The translations under genes and the position numbers were made by a program. Under the pieces are notes generated by a model. The model did no database searches. It was not told where the DNA came from and saw only the letters and a list, made by a program, of their open reading frames with translations. This document shows positions 9,820 through 18,805 of a stretch of 64,000 bases of DNA, piece after piece. The DNA is taken from positions 48,490-112,489 of the forward strand of contig NZ_ATUZ01000020.1 of assembly GCF_000420465.1 (NCBI RefSeq). The letters are read 5' to 3'. This DNA comes from Desulfovibrio desulfuricans DSM 642 (GTDB lineage: Bacteria > Desulfobacterota > Desulfovibrionia > Desulfovibrionales > Desulfovibrionaceae). The number at the start of each line of letters is the position of its first letter. The first letter of the stretch is position 1.

Positions 9820-11582
9820 TCAGCCCTGATTTTTCATGTCGCGGATAAGCCCTTGCAGCACCTGCGCCTGCTGCGCAAGGCCATCAACGGCATGCGCGGC
9901 ATTTTCCATTGTCTGAGCCGTTTCGGCAGAAATGGTTGCAACCTGCTCAACGGATTTGTTGATCTCCTCACTGGCGGCAGATTGTTGCTCGCTTGCAGTG
10001 GCAATGGCCTGAACCTGATCATTCACCAGATGAACAAGCTCAAGAATCTGCTTAAGCGAATCGCCGGAGCGAATGGAAAGTTTGGTCGCCTCTTCAATGG
10101 CGCTGGCGCTCTGTTCCACATTCACAATATTTTTTCGTGTCCCGGCCTGAATATCGCCAATGGCCCGACCCACCTCCTGAGTGGCAGACATGGTTTTTTC
10201 CGCCAGTTTGCGCACCTCATCAGCAACAACGGCAAAGCCGCGCCCGGCATCGCCCGCCCGGGCAGCTTCTATGGCGGCGTTAAGCGCAAGCAGGTTGGTC
10301 TGGTCTGCAATGTCGGCAATAACACTCATAACTTGCCCGATGCTTTCGGCCTGTTTGCCCAGCACGTCCATATCCTGCCGGATGGCAAGGGATTGCGTGT
10401 GCACCGACTCAATGCCCTTGACCGCATCGTTGACAATCTGCGCGCCTTCCAGCGCCTGTTGCCGGGTCTGGTCTGCAATGCCGGCGGCCTGCTGCGCGTT
10501 TTGGGCAACTTCGCGCACGGTGGCATTCATTTGCTCCATGGCCGTGGCTGTTTCGCGCACGCGGCCTGACTGATCGTCAGCTCCGCTGCGGGATTGGTCT
10601 ATCTTGACCGCAAGATCCTGCGAAGCGCTGGAGACAATTTCAACCACATGTTCCAGTTGGCTGGCTGCGTGGAGCATCCCTTCGCTTTTGGCGCTCTCTG
10701 CAAGAGATTGCGCTTTTTGTGCTTCCGCGAGGGCTTTTCTGGCTTCTTCGCGGTCATGCTCCGCTTCGGCCTGTGCGGTGGAAGAAGCCTTGCGGTAGTT
10801 TGCCAGATTGTCTGCCGTGCTGTTCAGCGCCAGAGCCAGAGTGCTCAGGCTGGCAAAACTTCCGGCAGCGAGGCGTTCATCTGACTGCTGGGCACCAAGG
10901 GTAGAGGCAAAAGACACACACTGGCGCATGGCGCGCAGATCCCTGTTGGTCAGGAAATATCCTGCACAATACACCAGGCAAATGGCAAAAATAAATTCAA
11001 TCCACATCAGGATGCGCCGCGATGCGATGTCATCATTCATTTCGGCCATGGCTGTTTCAGCAAGGGCGGTAATATTTGCGTCAAATTTTCAAAATGTTCG
11101 CGAAATGCCACGGCATAGGGAGTGGCTTCCTTTTCATAGGTCTTGTAGGTGAGGTAGCGCTGGTCTGCGGGGATATCCTTTAAGGGAGCAACAAGGCTCT
11201 GCCCGTTGTTCATGAATGCAATGGCCGCCTCATGGGCTTTATCCGTCAAAGCTTTGGAGTCTGCGGGCAGCTTGAGGGAGGAGAGCGTGGCAAAGTGCTT
11301 TTTAACGGCGGCAATGGCTGTGTCTATTTGCTTGAGGTCTTTGTCAATATTGCTGCCAAGCATGATATTTCTGGTTAAACGGCTAAAATAATTTATATTT
11401 TTTGTTACTTCCAGGGCAATAATTCTGCCTGCGATGGCGGTATCGCGGGTGTGGGCGTATTTGATCTCAATATTGTTAATTGCCTGCAACGAAAAACAAA
11501 ATAGCCCGGCCATGGCAATGGCCCCAACAGATATAGTGAGGATAAATTTTCCGCGTAACGTATGCAGTATCTGGCTGATCAA
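9820..11582 (-). pseudogene. methyl-accepting chemotaxis protein, split by a one-base frameshift
   Basis: Two overlapping frames make one receptor. The N-terminal part (11582 to 11037) has TM1 and a helical ligand domain. It starts at a TTG preceded by GGAGGA at ideal spacing and drifts into LLKQPWPK before a stop. The C-terminal part (open from near 11085, first ATG at 11049, to 9820) has TM2, a coiled coil and the signalling domain with [17 protein letters not shown]. In the C-terminal frame the codons just before that ATG already read [13 protein letters not shown], typical receptor sequence. Adding one A to the run at 11086-11089 joins the frames as HFEKFDANI and gives 587 residues, nearly the size of the neighbouring paralogue. 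It is either a true null allele or a sequencing error in a homopolymer. Confidence 0.85.
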
Positions 11583-12378
11583 AACAGTTCCTCCGTTGGC
11601 AATAGTAATAACAAATATGGGCGATTTACAGCGCAATATTGCTAACAAGTCGCATCGGCAGAAACTGTTTTCTGTTTATCAAGCCGCGTCATGCGTTGGT
11701 ATCAATAGTAGTGATGCTGCAAGTTTATTTACGGAATTTATGTTATAATGTTTATGTTTCATAAATATAAATATTTTTTTCACATGCTGGTGTTCGTGCG
11801 AAATAACAGATGCCTAAAAATATAACATTCGATAATATTTGCTTTATAAATAGTGTCATGATTAGTTGTAGTGATGTTGATGTTGTTTTTTGGACAGGGC
11901 TGTGTGCTATTATTACAATTGAGCTATCGAATTTGTGAACTGATTACTGCTGTACTGGTAGTGTATATATGTCTTGATGCGCTAAAAATTGCTCATAAAA
12001 TTGGGGTTCATATTTTTATAGTGTTTTGAGGAGCAGATGCCGCTCAATAATCTTTTTGAACTCACTATTTTTTTGAAATGTATGATCCGGCATAAACATG
12101 AAAAAATTTTATCGATAAGTGAAGACCCTTGGGACGGTCTCAAGTAATTGCCATGTATCATGTTTCAAGACATTTTTTATAGTTCTTTTTCAGCATAAAT
12201 ATAATGAGTTATCACACTGTTTGTATCCTGAAAAATTATCTCCATTTCCTTGTTATTGATCGTATGCACAGGATATATGGTTTGTTACCAATATTTTGAC
12301 AGGAAACAAAAAAGTACTGGAACAGATATTGCTAATGATTTCAGGCAGGCAAAAAAGTAAAATCTGGAAGTAAATGAG
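11583..12378. other. about 800-base AT-rich region without a gene
   Basis: This separates the broken chemoreceptor from the diguanylate cyclase, and the two are divergent, so promoters for both should be here. It is much more AT-rich than the rest of the window. A small hairpin (AGACC/GGTCT, near 12123-12141) is the only local structure I noticed. No tRNA, riboswitch core or credible open frame was found. Confidence 0.5.
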
Positions 12379-14004
12379 ATGGTCATGAACAGACATAGGC
12401 TTATGAGCATTTTTCGATTTGATACGATCAGGGGGCGTATTCGCGCCTATACTATTGCCATTGTCTGTATTCCAATTACCATTGCGGCGCTTTTTTTTAT
12501 TTTCTTTCAGCAAGAACGACTTATTGAAAATGAAAAAAAACAGCTTGCTGAAATTTTAGGTCAAAATAAAAATACAATTAAAGCCTATGTAGATGTGTGC
12601 TTTCAGGATGTTTTATTTTTGACAAAGGTTATTAAAGCACACAGATCAGATATGGAGAGTGCTGCAAAAGAATTTAGCGATTACGATGAAAGTCACACAG
12701 GCATTTCAGCAGCTGTATTTGTCAATGCACAGGGCATTTCTGAAATTGATTCTATGGGCAAACCTGGTTTGTACGGCGGTGACAGGTATTATTTTAAACA
12801 GGCAATGATGGGCCAGAGTGCGATTACTACAGGAATAAAAGGGCGGGTTTCCGGCAAGCCCGTGTGCATGTTTTCAATGCCAGTGACTAATCCGGCTGGG
12901 GAATTTGACGGAGTCGTATTTTTGTCCATTCTCGTGGGCGAGCTGGACGCATGGCTGCACGGATCTTTTGTGCCGGACAAGCAGGGGCTGATACTGTGCG
13001 ATGCGCAAGGAAACATACTTGCACCCCACAGGGCAGTTGCAAGCAATGCAGATGATGCTGCAAAGCAAATTCCCTTGCAGCTTATGCAGCTTGGCGAAAC
13101 TGGTCAGATATTCGTGAACGATCAGGGCGTGCGCATGCTCGGCGCTTCAGTTGCTGTTGGGCATGGTGGTTGGCGGCTGGTGTACTTTCGGTCAATAGAC
13201 GAGATTCTGGCAGGATACCGCTGGCTTACTATTTTTGTCGGCCTTGGATCGCTCTGCGCAATATTGTTTATGATGCCGCTGATGCTGCGCTTTTGCCGCA
13301 GTATTGAAGCTCCGCTTGAGGAGCTTACGGCCTATGCGCTCGAGCTGCGTAAAAACAATTACGAGGCAACAGGGCAATTGTGTGACCAGAAAAATATGCC
13401 CAGCGAACTCAGAATTCTGTTTGATGCGTTTACCGTAATGAGCTTCAGGGTCGCCAGGCAGATCAAAAAGGCCGAGGCCGTAAGCCTGAAAGACGCGCTC
13501 ACAGGCCTGCATAACCGTCGTTTTTTGCAGGTTATGGGTACGGAATTTCTTAAAAAAACGCATTCGTCAGGCCAGCAGTGCGCTTGTCTGATGCTTGATA
13601 TCGACCACTTTAAAAGTATCAACGACACCTTTGGGCACAATGTCGGCGATATGGTTTTGCAGCACACCGCGCGGATAATCAATGTCAGCGTACGCAGTGC
13701 AGACCTCCTTGTGCGCTATGGAGGCGAGGAGTTTGTGGTTCTTGTTGCCTGTACGGATGCCCGGCAAGGTGAAGAGCTTGCCCACCGCATACGGCATGCA
13801 GTTGCAGCACACCCCTTGCTGCATGACGGCAACGAGCTTTCGGTAACAATAAGCATTGGGGTGGCTGTATGCGCAGATATGGCGGACATGGTGGAATCGC
13901 CCGAATCCGCAGAGGCGGCGCTGGGAGTCATGCTGATCCGCGCAGATAAAGCCCTGTATGCCGCCAAGGAAGCTGGGCGTGATGCCGTGGTGGTTGCAGC
14001 CTGA
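12379..14004 (+). CDS. membrane sensor diguanylate cyclase (Cache-GGDEF)
   Basis: This inner-membrane enzyme of 541 residues makes cyclic di-GMP from two GTP. Layout: short cytoplasmic N-terminus; TM1 (about 23-45); a periplasmic Cache-type sensor to about 275 (with VFVNAQGISEIDSMG and YYFKQAM); TM2 (about 280-305); a HAMP-like linker; and GGDEF from about 370. The active-site loop is RYGGEEF. The inhibitory site RSAD sits exactly five residues before it, so product feedback is expected. The first of two nearby ATG codons is used because GGAAG lies eight bases upstream. The gene stands alone. Confidence 0.93.
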   Translation: MVMNRHRLMSIFRFDTIRGRIRAYTIAIVCIPITIAALFFIFFQQERLIENEKKQLAEILGQNKNTIKAYVDVCFQDVLFLTKVIKAHRSDMESAAKEFSDYDESHTGISAAVFVNAQGISEIDSMGKPGLYGGDRYYFKQAMMGQSAITTGIKGRVSGKPVCMFSMPVTNPAGEFDGVVFLSILVGELDAWLHGSFVPDKQGLILCDAQGNILAPHRAVASNADDAAKQIPLQLMQLGETGQIFVNDQGVRMLGASVAVGHGGWRLVYFRSIDEILAGYRWLTIFVGLGSLCAILFMMPLMLRFCRSIEAPLEELTAYALELRKNNYEATGQLCDQKNMPSELRILFDAFTVMSFRVARQIKKAEAVSLKDALTGLHNRRFLQVMGTEFLKKTHSSGQQCACLMLDIDHFKSINDTFGHNVGDMVLQHTARIINVSVRSADLLVRYGGEEFVVLVACTDARQGEELAHRIRHAVAAHPLLHDGNELSVTISIGVAVCADMADMVESPESAEAALGVMLIRADKALYAAKEAGRDAVVVAA

Positions 14005-14291
14005 GGCGGCGAGCGCATCAGGCCATGTTACACATAAATCAGAAACAGCCCGCAAAAGCGGTTATCCGTTAGCCTTGAGCGATAGATGGTGGCAGGGAGC
14101 CTTTGTGCAGAATTGTGCGCAAGGCCTGCTACCTTTCTTTTCTTTGTGCCGTACGCGCCAGATGGCTGGCAATTTTTGCCGCTGATTTTCTGAATAAGTT
14201 TGTTGAGGGCTTCAACATGGCATGCAAGCCTTCCCAATGCCATTACAGGCCGTTCCACTCAGCCTGCGCTGTTTCATTGGTACACCAGGCA

Positions 14292-15290
14292 TTATTCCGT
14301 TCCTTCCATATGAACCGTAAACTCTAGTGCAGAAATTCCACCATCATCGTCATAGTCACCAATGTATTCTCTGTCAGGCACATCTGGTGGAACATCACGG
14401 CCAAAAGAGCTGTCCCCCTCTGGCATCACCCCTATCTTTGACAATATGGATTGCTTTTCGGCTTTGCCAGACACAAAAAAGGTATTGCTGCCAGCACTGC
14501 GTGCTCTGGAAGCATCCCGTGATGCTCTACTCATAAATTTAGAGTAATGCAGACCAATACAGCTTGTTAGGTCCTTAATGACCATATTCCAACCAGTTTC
14601 AGCATGGTGCACTTCCGTGCTGTACGGTTTACCAGAGTTTCCAAGAATGAAATCAAGCAACTCGCGGGCAAAACAGTAATAATGTGAAAGCTGAGGTGCA
14701 GATGGATGTGCTGTCAAAATTGGCTGAAGACAACTGCAAATTATTGCCGGTTCACAGCCATAATAGTTACAGCAAATGCGGTAATTTTCTGCGTCTTCAT
14801 TGCCGATCAGTAAATATTTTGTTGCGTTGTATAAATCCGGCCCCCGCAAGTGCCGTAGTTGTCCGTTCAAGTGCCTGGATGAGCGTACGTATTCAAAAAT
14901 GGGCCAATTCGCATAAAGATGGTGCTGATTTATGTTGTCTGGAAGTGCCGGAATGCCGTCAATCTTCTTGGCTTGTAAAAGGATTGCACGGCGATCACAT
15001 AGCTGCCCATTACGATATGCTGTTCGCAATAGTAAAAGATCGCCTAGTTCAACATAGTTTTGAGTTTTATCCGGGAAATGATCGATCTTAACAAATGGAT
15101 GCGCGTGTATAAATACGCCACCAGTTTTGATAAAATTGCCATGGGAAAGAAGTGTGCTGTTCAGATAGTGTGGAAGATGCCAAACCATGTTTGCCACCAG
15201 TTGTGGTTCATGAAGATTAGTATTGTTGAATATTTCATGTAATGCAGAAGTTATACTTTTTAATAGTTTTTCTTGATCTTCTGTATTCAT
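14292..15290 (-). CDS. uncharacterised protein with a possible PD-(D/E)XK nuclease core
   Basis: This protein of 332 residues belongs to no family I can name. The block ELGDLLLLRTAYRNG followed by RAILLQAKK places Asp84 and Gln106-x-Lys108 in the order and spacing of a PD-(D/E)XK nuclease core (D ... Q/E-x-K, with Gln replacing Glu). The C-terminal 80 residues are Ser/Arg/Asp-rich and probably disordered. The start MNTEDQEKLLK is preferred because AAAGGA lies upstream, although at long spacing; the frame stays open to 15545 without a better start. It is more AT-rich than its neighbours and sits next to the tRNA-Pro repeats, so recent acquisition is likely. Confidence 0.55.
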   Translation of the reverse strand: MNTEDQEKLLKSITSALHEIFNNTNLHEPQLVANMVWHLPHYLNSTLLSHGNFIKTGGVFIHAHPFVKIDHFPDKTQNYVELGDLLLLRTAYRNGQLCDRRAILLQAKKIDGIPALPDNINQHHLYANWPIFEYVRSSRHLNGQLRHLRGPDLYNATKYLLIGNEDAENYRICCNYYGCEPAIICSCLQPILTAHPSAPQLSHYYCFARELLDFILGNSGKPYSTEVHHAETGWNMVIKDLTSCIGLHYSKFMSRASRDASRARSAGSNTFFVSGKAEKQSILSKIGVMPEGDSSFGRDVPPDVPDREYIGDYDDDGGISALEFTVHMEGTE

Positions 15291-15723
15291 AATGTAAACC
15301 ATCCTTTTACGGTAATAATATGGAAAAATTAGTAATTTTAATATTATTATAGCTTCATTATATTGCGTATCCCATGCAAAAATATCTTCAATATATTCTT
15401 TCAACGCCACCGCATTATTCATTTCTGTAGCTTTGGCGGCGTAGAGCAGTATCACTGTCGGATTCTGGCGAAGGATGGTTTGCAGTAGCGCAACAGCAGG
15501 CCGGGACGGCTTTACTAAAATTGCGCAGCGTGAGGGACAATGCAAGTCAAAATAGCCGAGTGACTTACCCGGCAGATTTCTTCGCCCGCAATCAGATGGA
15601 TGGAAAGAGGTTTAAGCACGGCGGCCCCCATTGGGAGATATGGTAGGGAGATTATCGCGTGCGCAGCGGATTTGCGCCGTGTAGCGCCCGCTTAAAGGAA
15701 AAATCCTGTAATGATTATATAAG
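15291..15723. other. region between the nuclease-like gene and tRNA-Pro
   Basis: The first 255 bases stay open in frame with the upstream gene but lack a ribosome binding site and recognisable domain. The remainder shows nothing coding. The tRNA promoter begins at 15724. Confidence 0.4.
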
Positions 15724-15752
15724 TTGACAGGCCCGGCGGTTCCGCGTAGATA
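15724..15752 (+). promoter_or_regulatory. sigma-70-type promoter of tRNA-Pro
   Basis: TTGACA (15724-15729) and TAGATA (15747-15752) are separated by exactly 17 bases, 12 bases before the mature tRNA. The matching element before the second tRNA copy is also TTGACA-17-TAGTTA, which supports the call. Confidence 0.8.
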
Positions 15753-15764
15753 CACCTTTCACGT

Positions 15765-15841
15765 CGGGATGTAGCGCAGCCTGGGAGCGCACTTGAATGG
15801 GGTTCAAGGGGTCGAAGGTTCAAATCCTTTCATCCCGACCA
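15765..15841 (+). tRNA. tRNA-Pro (anticodon GGG)
   Basis: 77 bases including an encoded CCA. The acceptor arms CGGGATG and CATCCCG pair fully. The anticodon stem CTTGA/TCAAG encloses ATGGGGT, giving anticodon GGG. The T arm has GGTTCAAATCC. A consensus promoter lies upstream and a hairpin terminator downstream. It is identical to the copy at 18675-18751 on the other strand. Confidence 0.96.
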
Positions 15842-15848
15842 GAGATTT

Positions 15849-15884
15849 AAAGGGAATTCATGGAAACATGGATTCCCTTTTCTC
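15849..15884 (+). terminator. tRNA-Pro terminator
   Basis: AAAGGGAATTCATG and CATGGATTCCCTTT form a long stem closed by GAAA and followed by TTTT, directly after the tRNA. Confidence 0.8.
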
Positions 15885-16081
15885 GTTTCTAACGGCTGTT
15901 TTTCCGCTTTCTATCGACAAAAAACCAGATTCCCCTGCCTGTAAGTTTAAAAAATCTGTCTTTGTTACCTCACCACGCATAATTTGTGCCAAAAACAGTT
16001 GTCTGACTGTTGTCGTCAAGAAAAAAAAGGAATATGCAGAAAACAAACCTGTTTTTTTTGGCAAAACCAAGGAGGGTCATC

Positions 16082-16762
16082 ATGTTTAAGCGTCTCATGC
16101 TTGCATTGGTTCTGTCCCTGGCACTCGCGGCTCCTGCGGCTGCGGAAAACACCGGCGTTTATGGCGGTTTGAAATTTATTGATTCCATTCAAAGCACTGG
16201 CCCGTTCTCTTTGAGCGGGGATGTGAAGGGGCTTGGCGTAGGTCAGTATTCGCAAAACACCGTTGGGGGCGGCATTTTTGTGGGGTATGACTTTTACCCG
16301 CAGTTTCAGGTGCCCATGCGCACAGAACTGGAATATGCCATACGAAGCAATATGACCAAAACCTGGGATCAGCAGATTAATGGCAGCACGGCATCGTTTA
16401 AGGGCGAGTGGGGCGTGCAAACGCTGTTTGCCAACGCATATTGGGACTTCCACAACTCCACGGCCTTTACTCCTTACCTCGGCGGTGGCCTTGGCATGGG
16501 ATTCATCAAGACCAAGTACACTGCTGACGTTGACGGTGATGGGGATTCCGGCAGCCTGACGCAGTATGATACCGTTTTTGCATGGAATCTCGGCGCGGGC
16601 TGTTCCTATGCCTTTACGGAAAACATCTCGGCAGATCTGGCCTACCGCTTTGTGGGGCTGGGCTATACCGACATCAGCAAGCGCGTTGACGACAACAAGG
16701 TTTCCATCGGCAATACTCCGTATGCCAATGAATTCAGCCTTGGCCTGCGCTTTACGTTCTAG
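16082..16762 (+). CDS. outer-membrane beta-barrel protein
   Basis: This exported protein of 226 residues starts at MFKRLMLALVLSLALAAPAAAENTG, a clear Sec signal peptide cleaved after AAA; AAGGAGG lies upstream, which rules out the longer frame. The mature part alternates polar and aromatic residues in beta-strand fashion, with GGGIFVGYDFYPQF, YLGGGLGMGFIKTKY and a terminal Phe (LGLRFTF), the usual Bam recognition end. It fits the small OmpW/OmpA-like eight-strand porin group. A DVDGDGDSG loop could bind calcium. It lies between tRNA-Pro copies and has its own terminator. Ligand or role unknown. Confidence 0.85.
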   Translation: MFKRLMLALVLSLALAAPAAAENTGVYGGLKFIDSIQSTGPFSLSGDVKGLGVGQYSQNTVGGGIFVGYDFYPQFQVPMRTELEYAIRSNMTKTWDQQINGSTASFKGEWGVQTLFANAYWDFHNSTAFTPYLGGGLGMGFIKTKYTADVDGDGDSGSLTQYDTVFAWNLGAGCSYAFTENISADLAYRFVGLGYTDISKRVDDNKVSIGNTPYANEFSLGLRFTF

Positions 16763-16796
16763 GCATAGGAAACGAAAAACTGTCAGCTTGATCAGT

Positions 16797-16823
16797 GGGC
16801 CGGGGATTTCTCCGGCCCTTTTG
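16797..16823 (+). terminator. terminator of the beta-barrel gene
   Basis: GGGCCGG and CCGGCCC pair around an eight-base loop and are followed by TTTT, 34 bases after the stop. Confidence 0.85.
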
Positions 16824-17211
16824 GGTGGGGGAGGGGGGAGTAGAATACGCCTTTAGGCAGAGCCTCTAACACCTGAATGTGATGGATTCTTTGCTTTGTC
16901 AGGCAAGAGCTGTTGCGCAAAGGCGTTGCTCTTGCAATAGATGGGGTGCAGGAGGCGCACTTGAATGGAGGTCAAGGGGGCGAAGGTTCAAATCCTTTCA
17001 TCCCGGCGAGAGAGCTAAAGGTAATTTATGGAAACATGAGTTCCATTTCTTCATCGGAAAATTTTCTTTATAAAATGCGAAATTTGCAGATTGGGCACAC
17101 GTAGGTGGAAGGGGTAAAGCTAATGTCTTCAAGCAACTAACTATAAAAAAATATTATTTATAAATTCTTTTTATGCTAAAATTAATATTTTACTTTTGTA
17201 GTTGGAGGTCA
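16824..17211. other. intergenic region with tRNA remnant
   Basis: This is the stretch between the beta-barrel gene and the HEPN-like gene. It holds the decayed tRNA-Pro copy (16939-17011) and its decayed terminator. The part after 17100 is AT-rich. Short open frames here are translations of the tRNA remnant. Confidence 0.6.
16939..17011 (+). pseudogene. decayed tRNA-Pro copy
   Basis: The 3' half matches the intact tRNA-Pro closely: GGCGCACTTGAATGG, then GCGAAGGTTCAAATCCTTTC and ATCCCG. The 5' half is eroded and shortened, the acceptor stem no longer pairs, CCA has become CGA and the anticodon loop reads ATGGAGG. Similarity continues past the tRNA into the terminator hairpin (TTTATGGAAACATGAGTTCC). 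It is therefore a former full repeat unit, not a chance match. Confidence 0.85.
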
Positions 17212-18468
17212 TTACTTCTGCCGAATGTCGTGAATTACAATTTCTTCCGAAAACTCTTCTGAAAAAATATCTTTATATGTTTCCAAAAAAGCTTTTGTCT
17301 TTCTAAATTCTTTGTAAAGTGGCCAATTGCCATAACCAAATTTAGTCTGGTCAGATCCAGCCCCAATTAACAGCATTATTTTCGTTGCATTTTCCCAGTC
17401 TTCTAGAAGTACAAAATTAGCAAGTTTAAAATCATTTGATTTTGCTGACCAGTCGACTTCGCCTAGTATCCGTTGTGCCTCCTCCTTATTGTTGCCCCAC
17501 TTGTATGCTTGTGCCCGATTAACAATTAACATTAATTTATTCAATTCTGAAGAATACTTGGGCAAATTACATGCAAAGTCAAGTATCCTTGCAGCAAGAC
17601 GGTTACGCCCTTCATCAATTAATGAATAGCTAATATCAATTAAACTTGCATCAGCGTTATCCCTATCTTCAGGCATAAATTTTCTCCATAATACGTGCGT
17701 CAACTTTACAGCTAACTCATATATGCAAGAAAATGATTCAAAAAAGTATGCTGGAGAGATATCTAATCTTGACTTTTTCTGAACTCCAGAAATATCACAT
17801 TTGTGTCTATTGCATACGTCAAAATATTGATCAGAAGGAATTCCATTGCAATGCGCATATAGGTTGCGTCGTTCTGTAATTTCAATAAAACGCTTCAAGC
17901 ATTCATCGTTTTCAGTAAGTTTGATAGAAAATTTTGTTTCCATTTCTTTTAGTTGGTCATAATGGCTTTGCCGTAGCAAAGATTCTACCTCTTTTTCTAT
18001 GATGTAGTCTCGTGCTTCAGAAATGCTAGAAAATTTAACAAGGTCTTTAAATTCAATATTCCTTTTATTTGCATTTACTATTTCAGGTTTTATATTTAAA
18101 ATTATTCTATAAATAGATCCAATAAAAGAATCATAGCTAGATATTAAAGCCATAAATAAACTTTGAGGAACTATTTCATTTGAAATTCCATACGATGTAA
18201 AACGTTTCCAAAGCATATTCCATGTTTTATTGTACGCTATAGGAACTTTTATCTCAGTGCCTTCTATTGGTGAATCAATTTCACAGTGTTTTTTTTCAAA
18301 TTCTTCAAGCTTCTTCTGATATTTTTTTGCAGACTTGCATAATATAGGCATTATAAGTGTTGTTGTAACACATATTGAATCAATGCTTTCGAGAAATACC
18401 GTAAGCACTTCATCAAAATTTAATACATCACTTTCATCAAGGAGAACAGGGGCTTTTTCACTGGTCAT
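17212..18468 (-). CDS. uncharacterised protein with HEPN-like RX4H motif
   Basis: This protein of 418 residues is strongly AT-rich in codon use and unlike the flanking genes. I recognise no full-length family. The centre carries ITERRNLYAHCNGIPSDQYF, where Arg201 and His206 form the R-x4-H signature of HEPN domains within the common RRN/HL..H..G context; many HEPN proteins are RNases in toxin-antitoxin or phage defence. The C-terminal third is helical with a TPR-like stretch (RAQAYKWGNNKEEAQRIL). No signal peptide or membrane segment. It lies alone between the tRNA-Pro inverted repeats, which suggests acquired cargo. RNase activity is an inference from one motif. Confidence 0.6.
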   Translation of the reverse strand: MTSEKAPVLLDESDVLNFDEVLTVFLESIDSICVTTTLIMPILCKSAKKYQKKLEEFEKKHCEIDSPIEGTEIKVPIAYNKTWNMLWKRFTSYGISNEIVPQSLFMALISSYDSFIGSIYRIILNIKPEIVNANKRNIEFKDLVKFSSISEARDYIIEKEVESLLRQSHYDQLKEMETKFSIKLTENDECLKRFIEITERRNLYAHCNGIPSDQYFDVCNRHKCDISGVQKKSRLDISPAYFFESFSCIYELAVKLTHVLWRKFMPEDRDNADASLIDISYSLIDEGRNRLAARILDFACNLPKYSSELNKLMLIVNRAQAYKWGNNKEEAQRILGEVDWSAKSNDFKLANFVLLEDWENATKIMLLIGAGSDQTKFGYGNWPLYKEFRKTKAFLETYKDIFSEEFSEEIVIHDIRQK

Positions 18469-18634
18469 AACAGCTCCAGAAAATAAACCTAGTCAAATTT
18501 TGAAGTTGTGGCTGAGGCATTCCTACAATATGCAATTTTATAAAAGTTATACTTTGCACAAGTGCTAGTCAAGATGCTCATTTAGTAATTAACTTCAGCT
18601 AAAATGAGCAAAGTTATCATCCCCCACAAACGAG

Positions 18635-18667
18635 AAAAGGGAACTCATGTTTCCATGAATTCCCTTT
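18635..18667 (-). terminator. terminator of the second tRNA-Pro
   Basis: AAAGGGAATTCATG and CATGAGTTCCCTTTT pair around GAAA on the minus strand and end in TTTT. Confidence 0.8.
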
Positions 18668-18674
18668 AAATCTC

Positions 18675-18751
18675 TGGTCGGGATGAAAGGATTTGAACCT
18701 TCGACCCCTTGAACCCCATTCAAGTGCGCTCCCAGGCTGCGCTACATCCCG
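18675..18751 (-). tRNA. tRNA-Pro (anticodon GGG), second copy
   Basis: 77 bases, identical base for base to the copy at 15765-15841, including CCA, with its own TTGACA-17-TAGTTA promoter and terminator. Two identical tRNA-Pro(GGG) genes this close and in inverted orientation are unusual. Confidence 0.96.
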
Positions 18752-18763
18752 ACGCGAAAAGAG

Positions 18764-18792
18764 TAACTACGCGGAACAGCCCGGTCTGTCAA
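18764..18792 (-). promoter_or_regulatory. promoter of the second tRNA-Pro
   Basis: Minus strand: TTGACA (18792-18787), 17 bases, then TAGTTA (18769-18764), 12 bases before the tRNA. The sequence TTCCGCGTAG before the start site is shared with the other copy. Confidence 0.8.
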
Positions 18793-18805
18793 CATTTTTG
18801 CAACA

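Larger units (their letters stand above)
15724..15888 (+). repeat. left copy of a 165-base inverted repeat (promoter, tRNA-Pro, terminator)
   Basis: This matches 18628-18792 on the opposite strand over the same length of 165 bases. The tRNA and the start of the terminator are identical. The promoter spacer and a few bases of the terminator loop differ. The pair flanks about 2.7 kb. Confidence 0.85.
18628..18792 (-). repeat. right copy of the 165-base inverted repeat
   Basis: This is the inverted partner of 15724-15888: promoter, tRNA-Pro and terminator on the minus strand. The two copies face each other across about 2.7 kb. Confidence 0.85.

Noticed and set aside
11583..12378. Cyclic-di-GMP riboswitch before the diguanylate cyclase
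   Set aside because: I looked for the GEMM-type core and tetraloop-receptor arrangement and did not find them; only a five-base-pair hairpin is present.
16902..17104. Small frames across the decayed tRNA
   Set aside because: They translate tRNA and terminator sequence (for example GSNPFIPA, also seen after the intact tRNA) and are not genes.
15291..18751. Integrase for the tRNA-Pro region
   Set aside because: No tyrosine or serine recombinase gene is found between or next to the tRNA copies, so a complete genomic island cannot be claimed.
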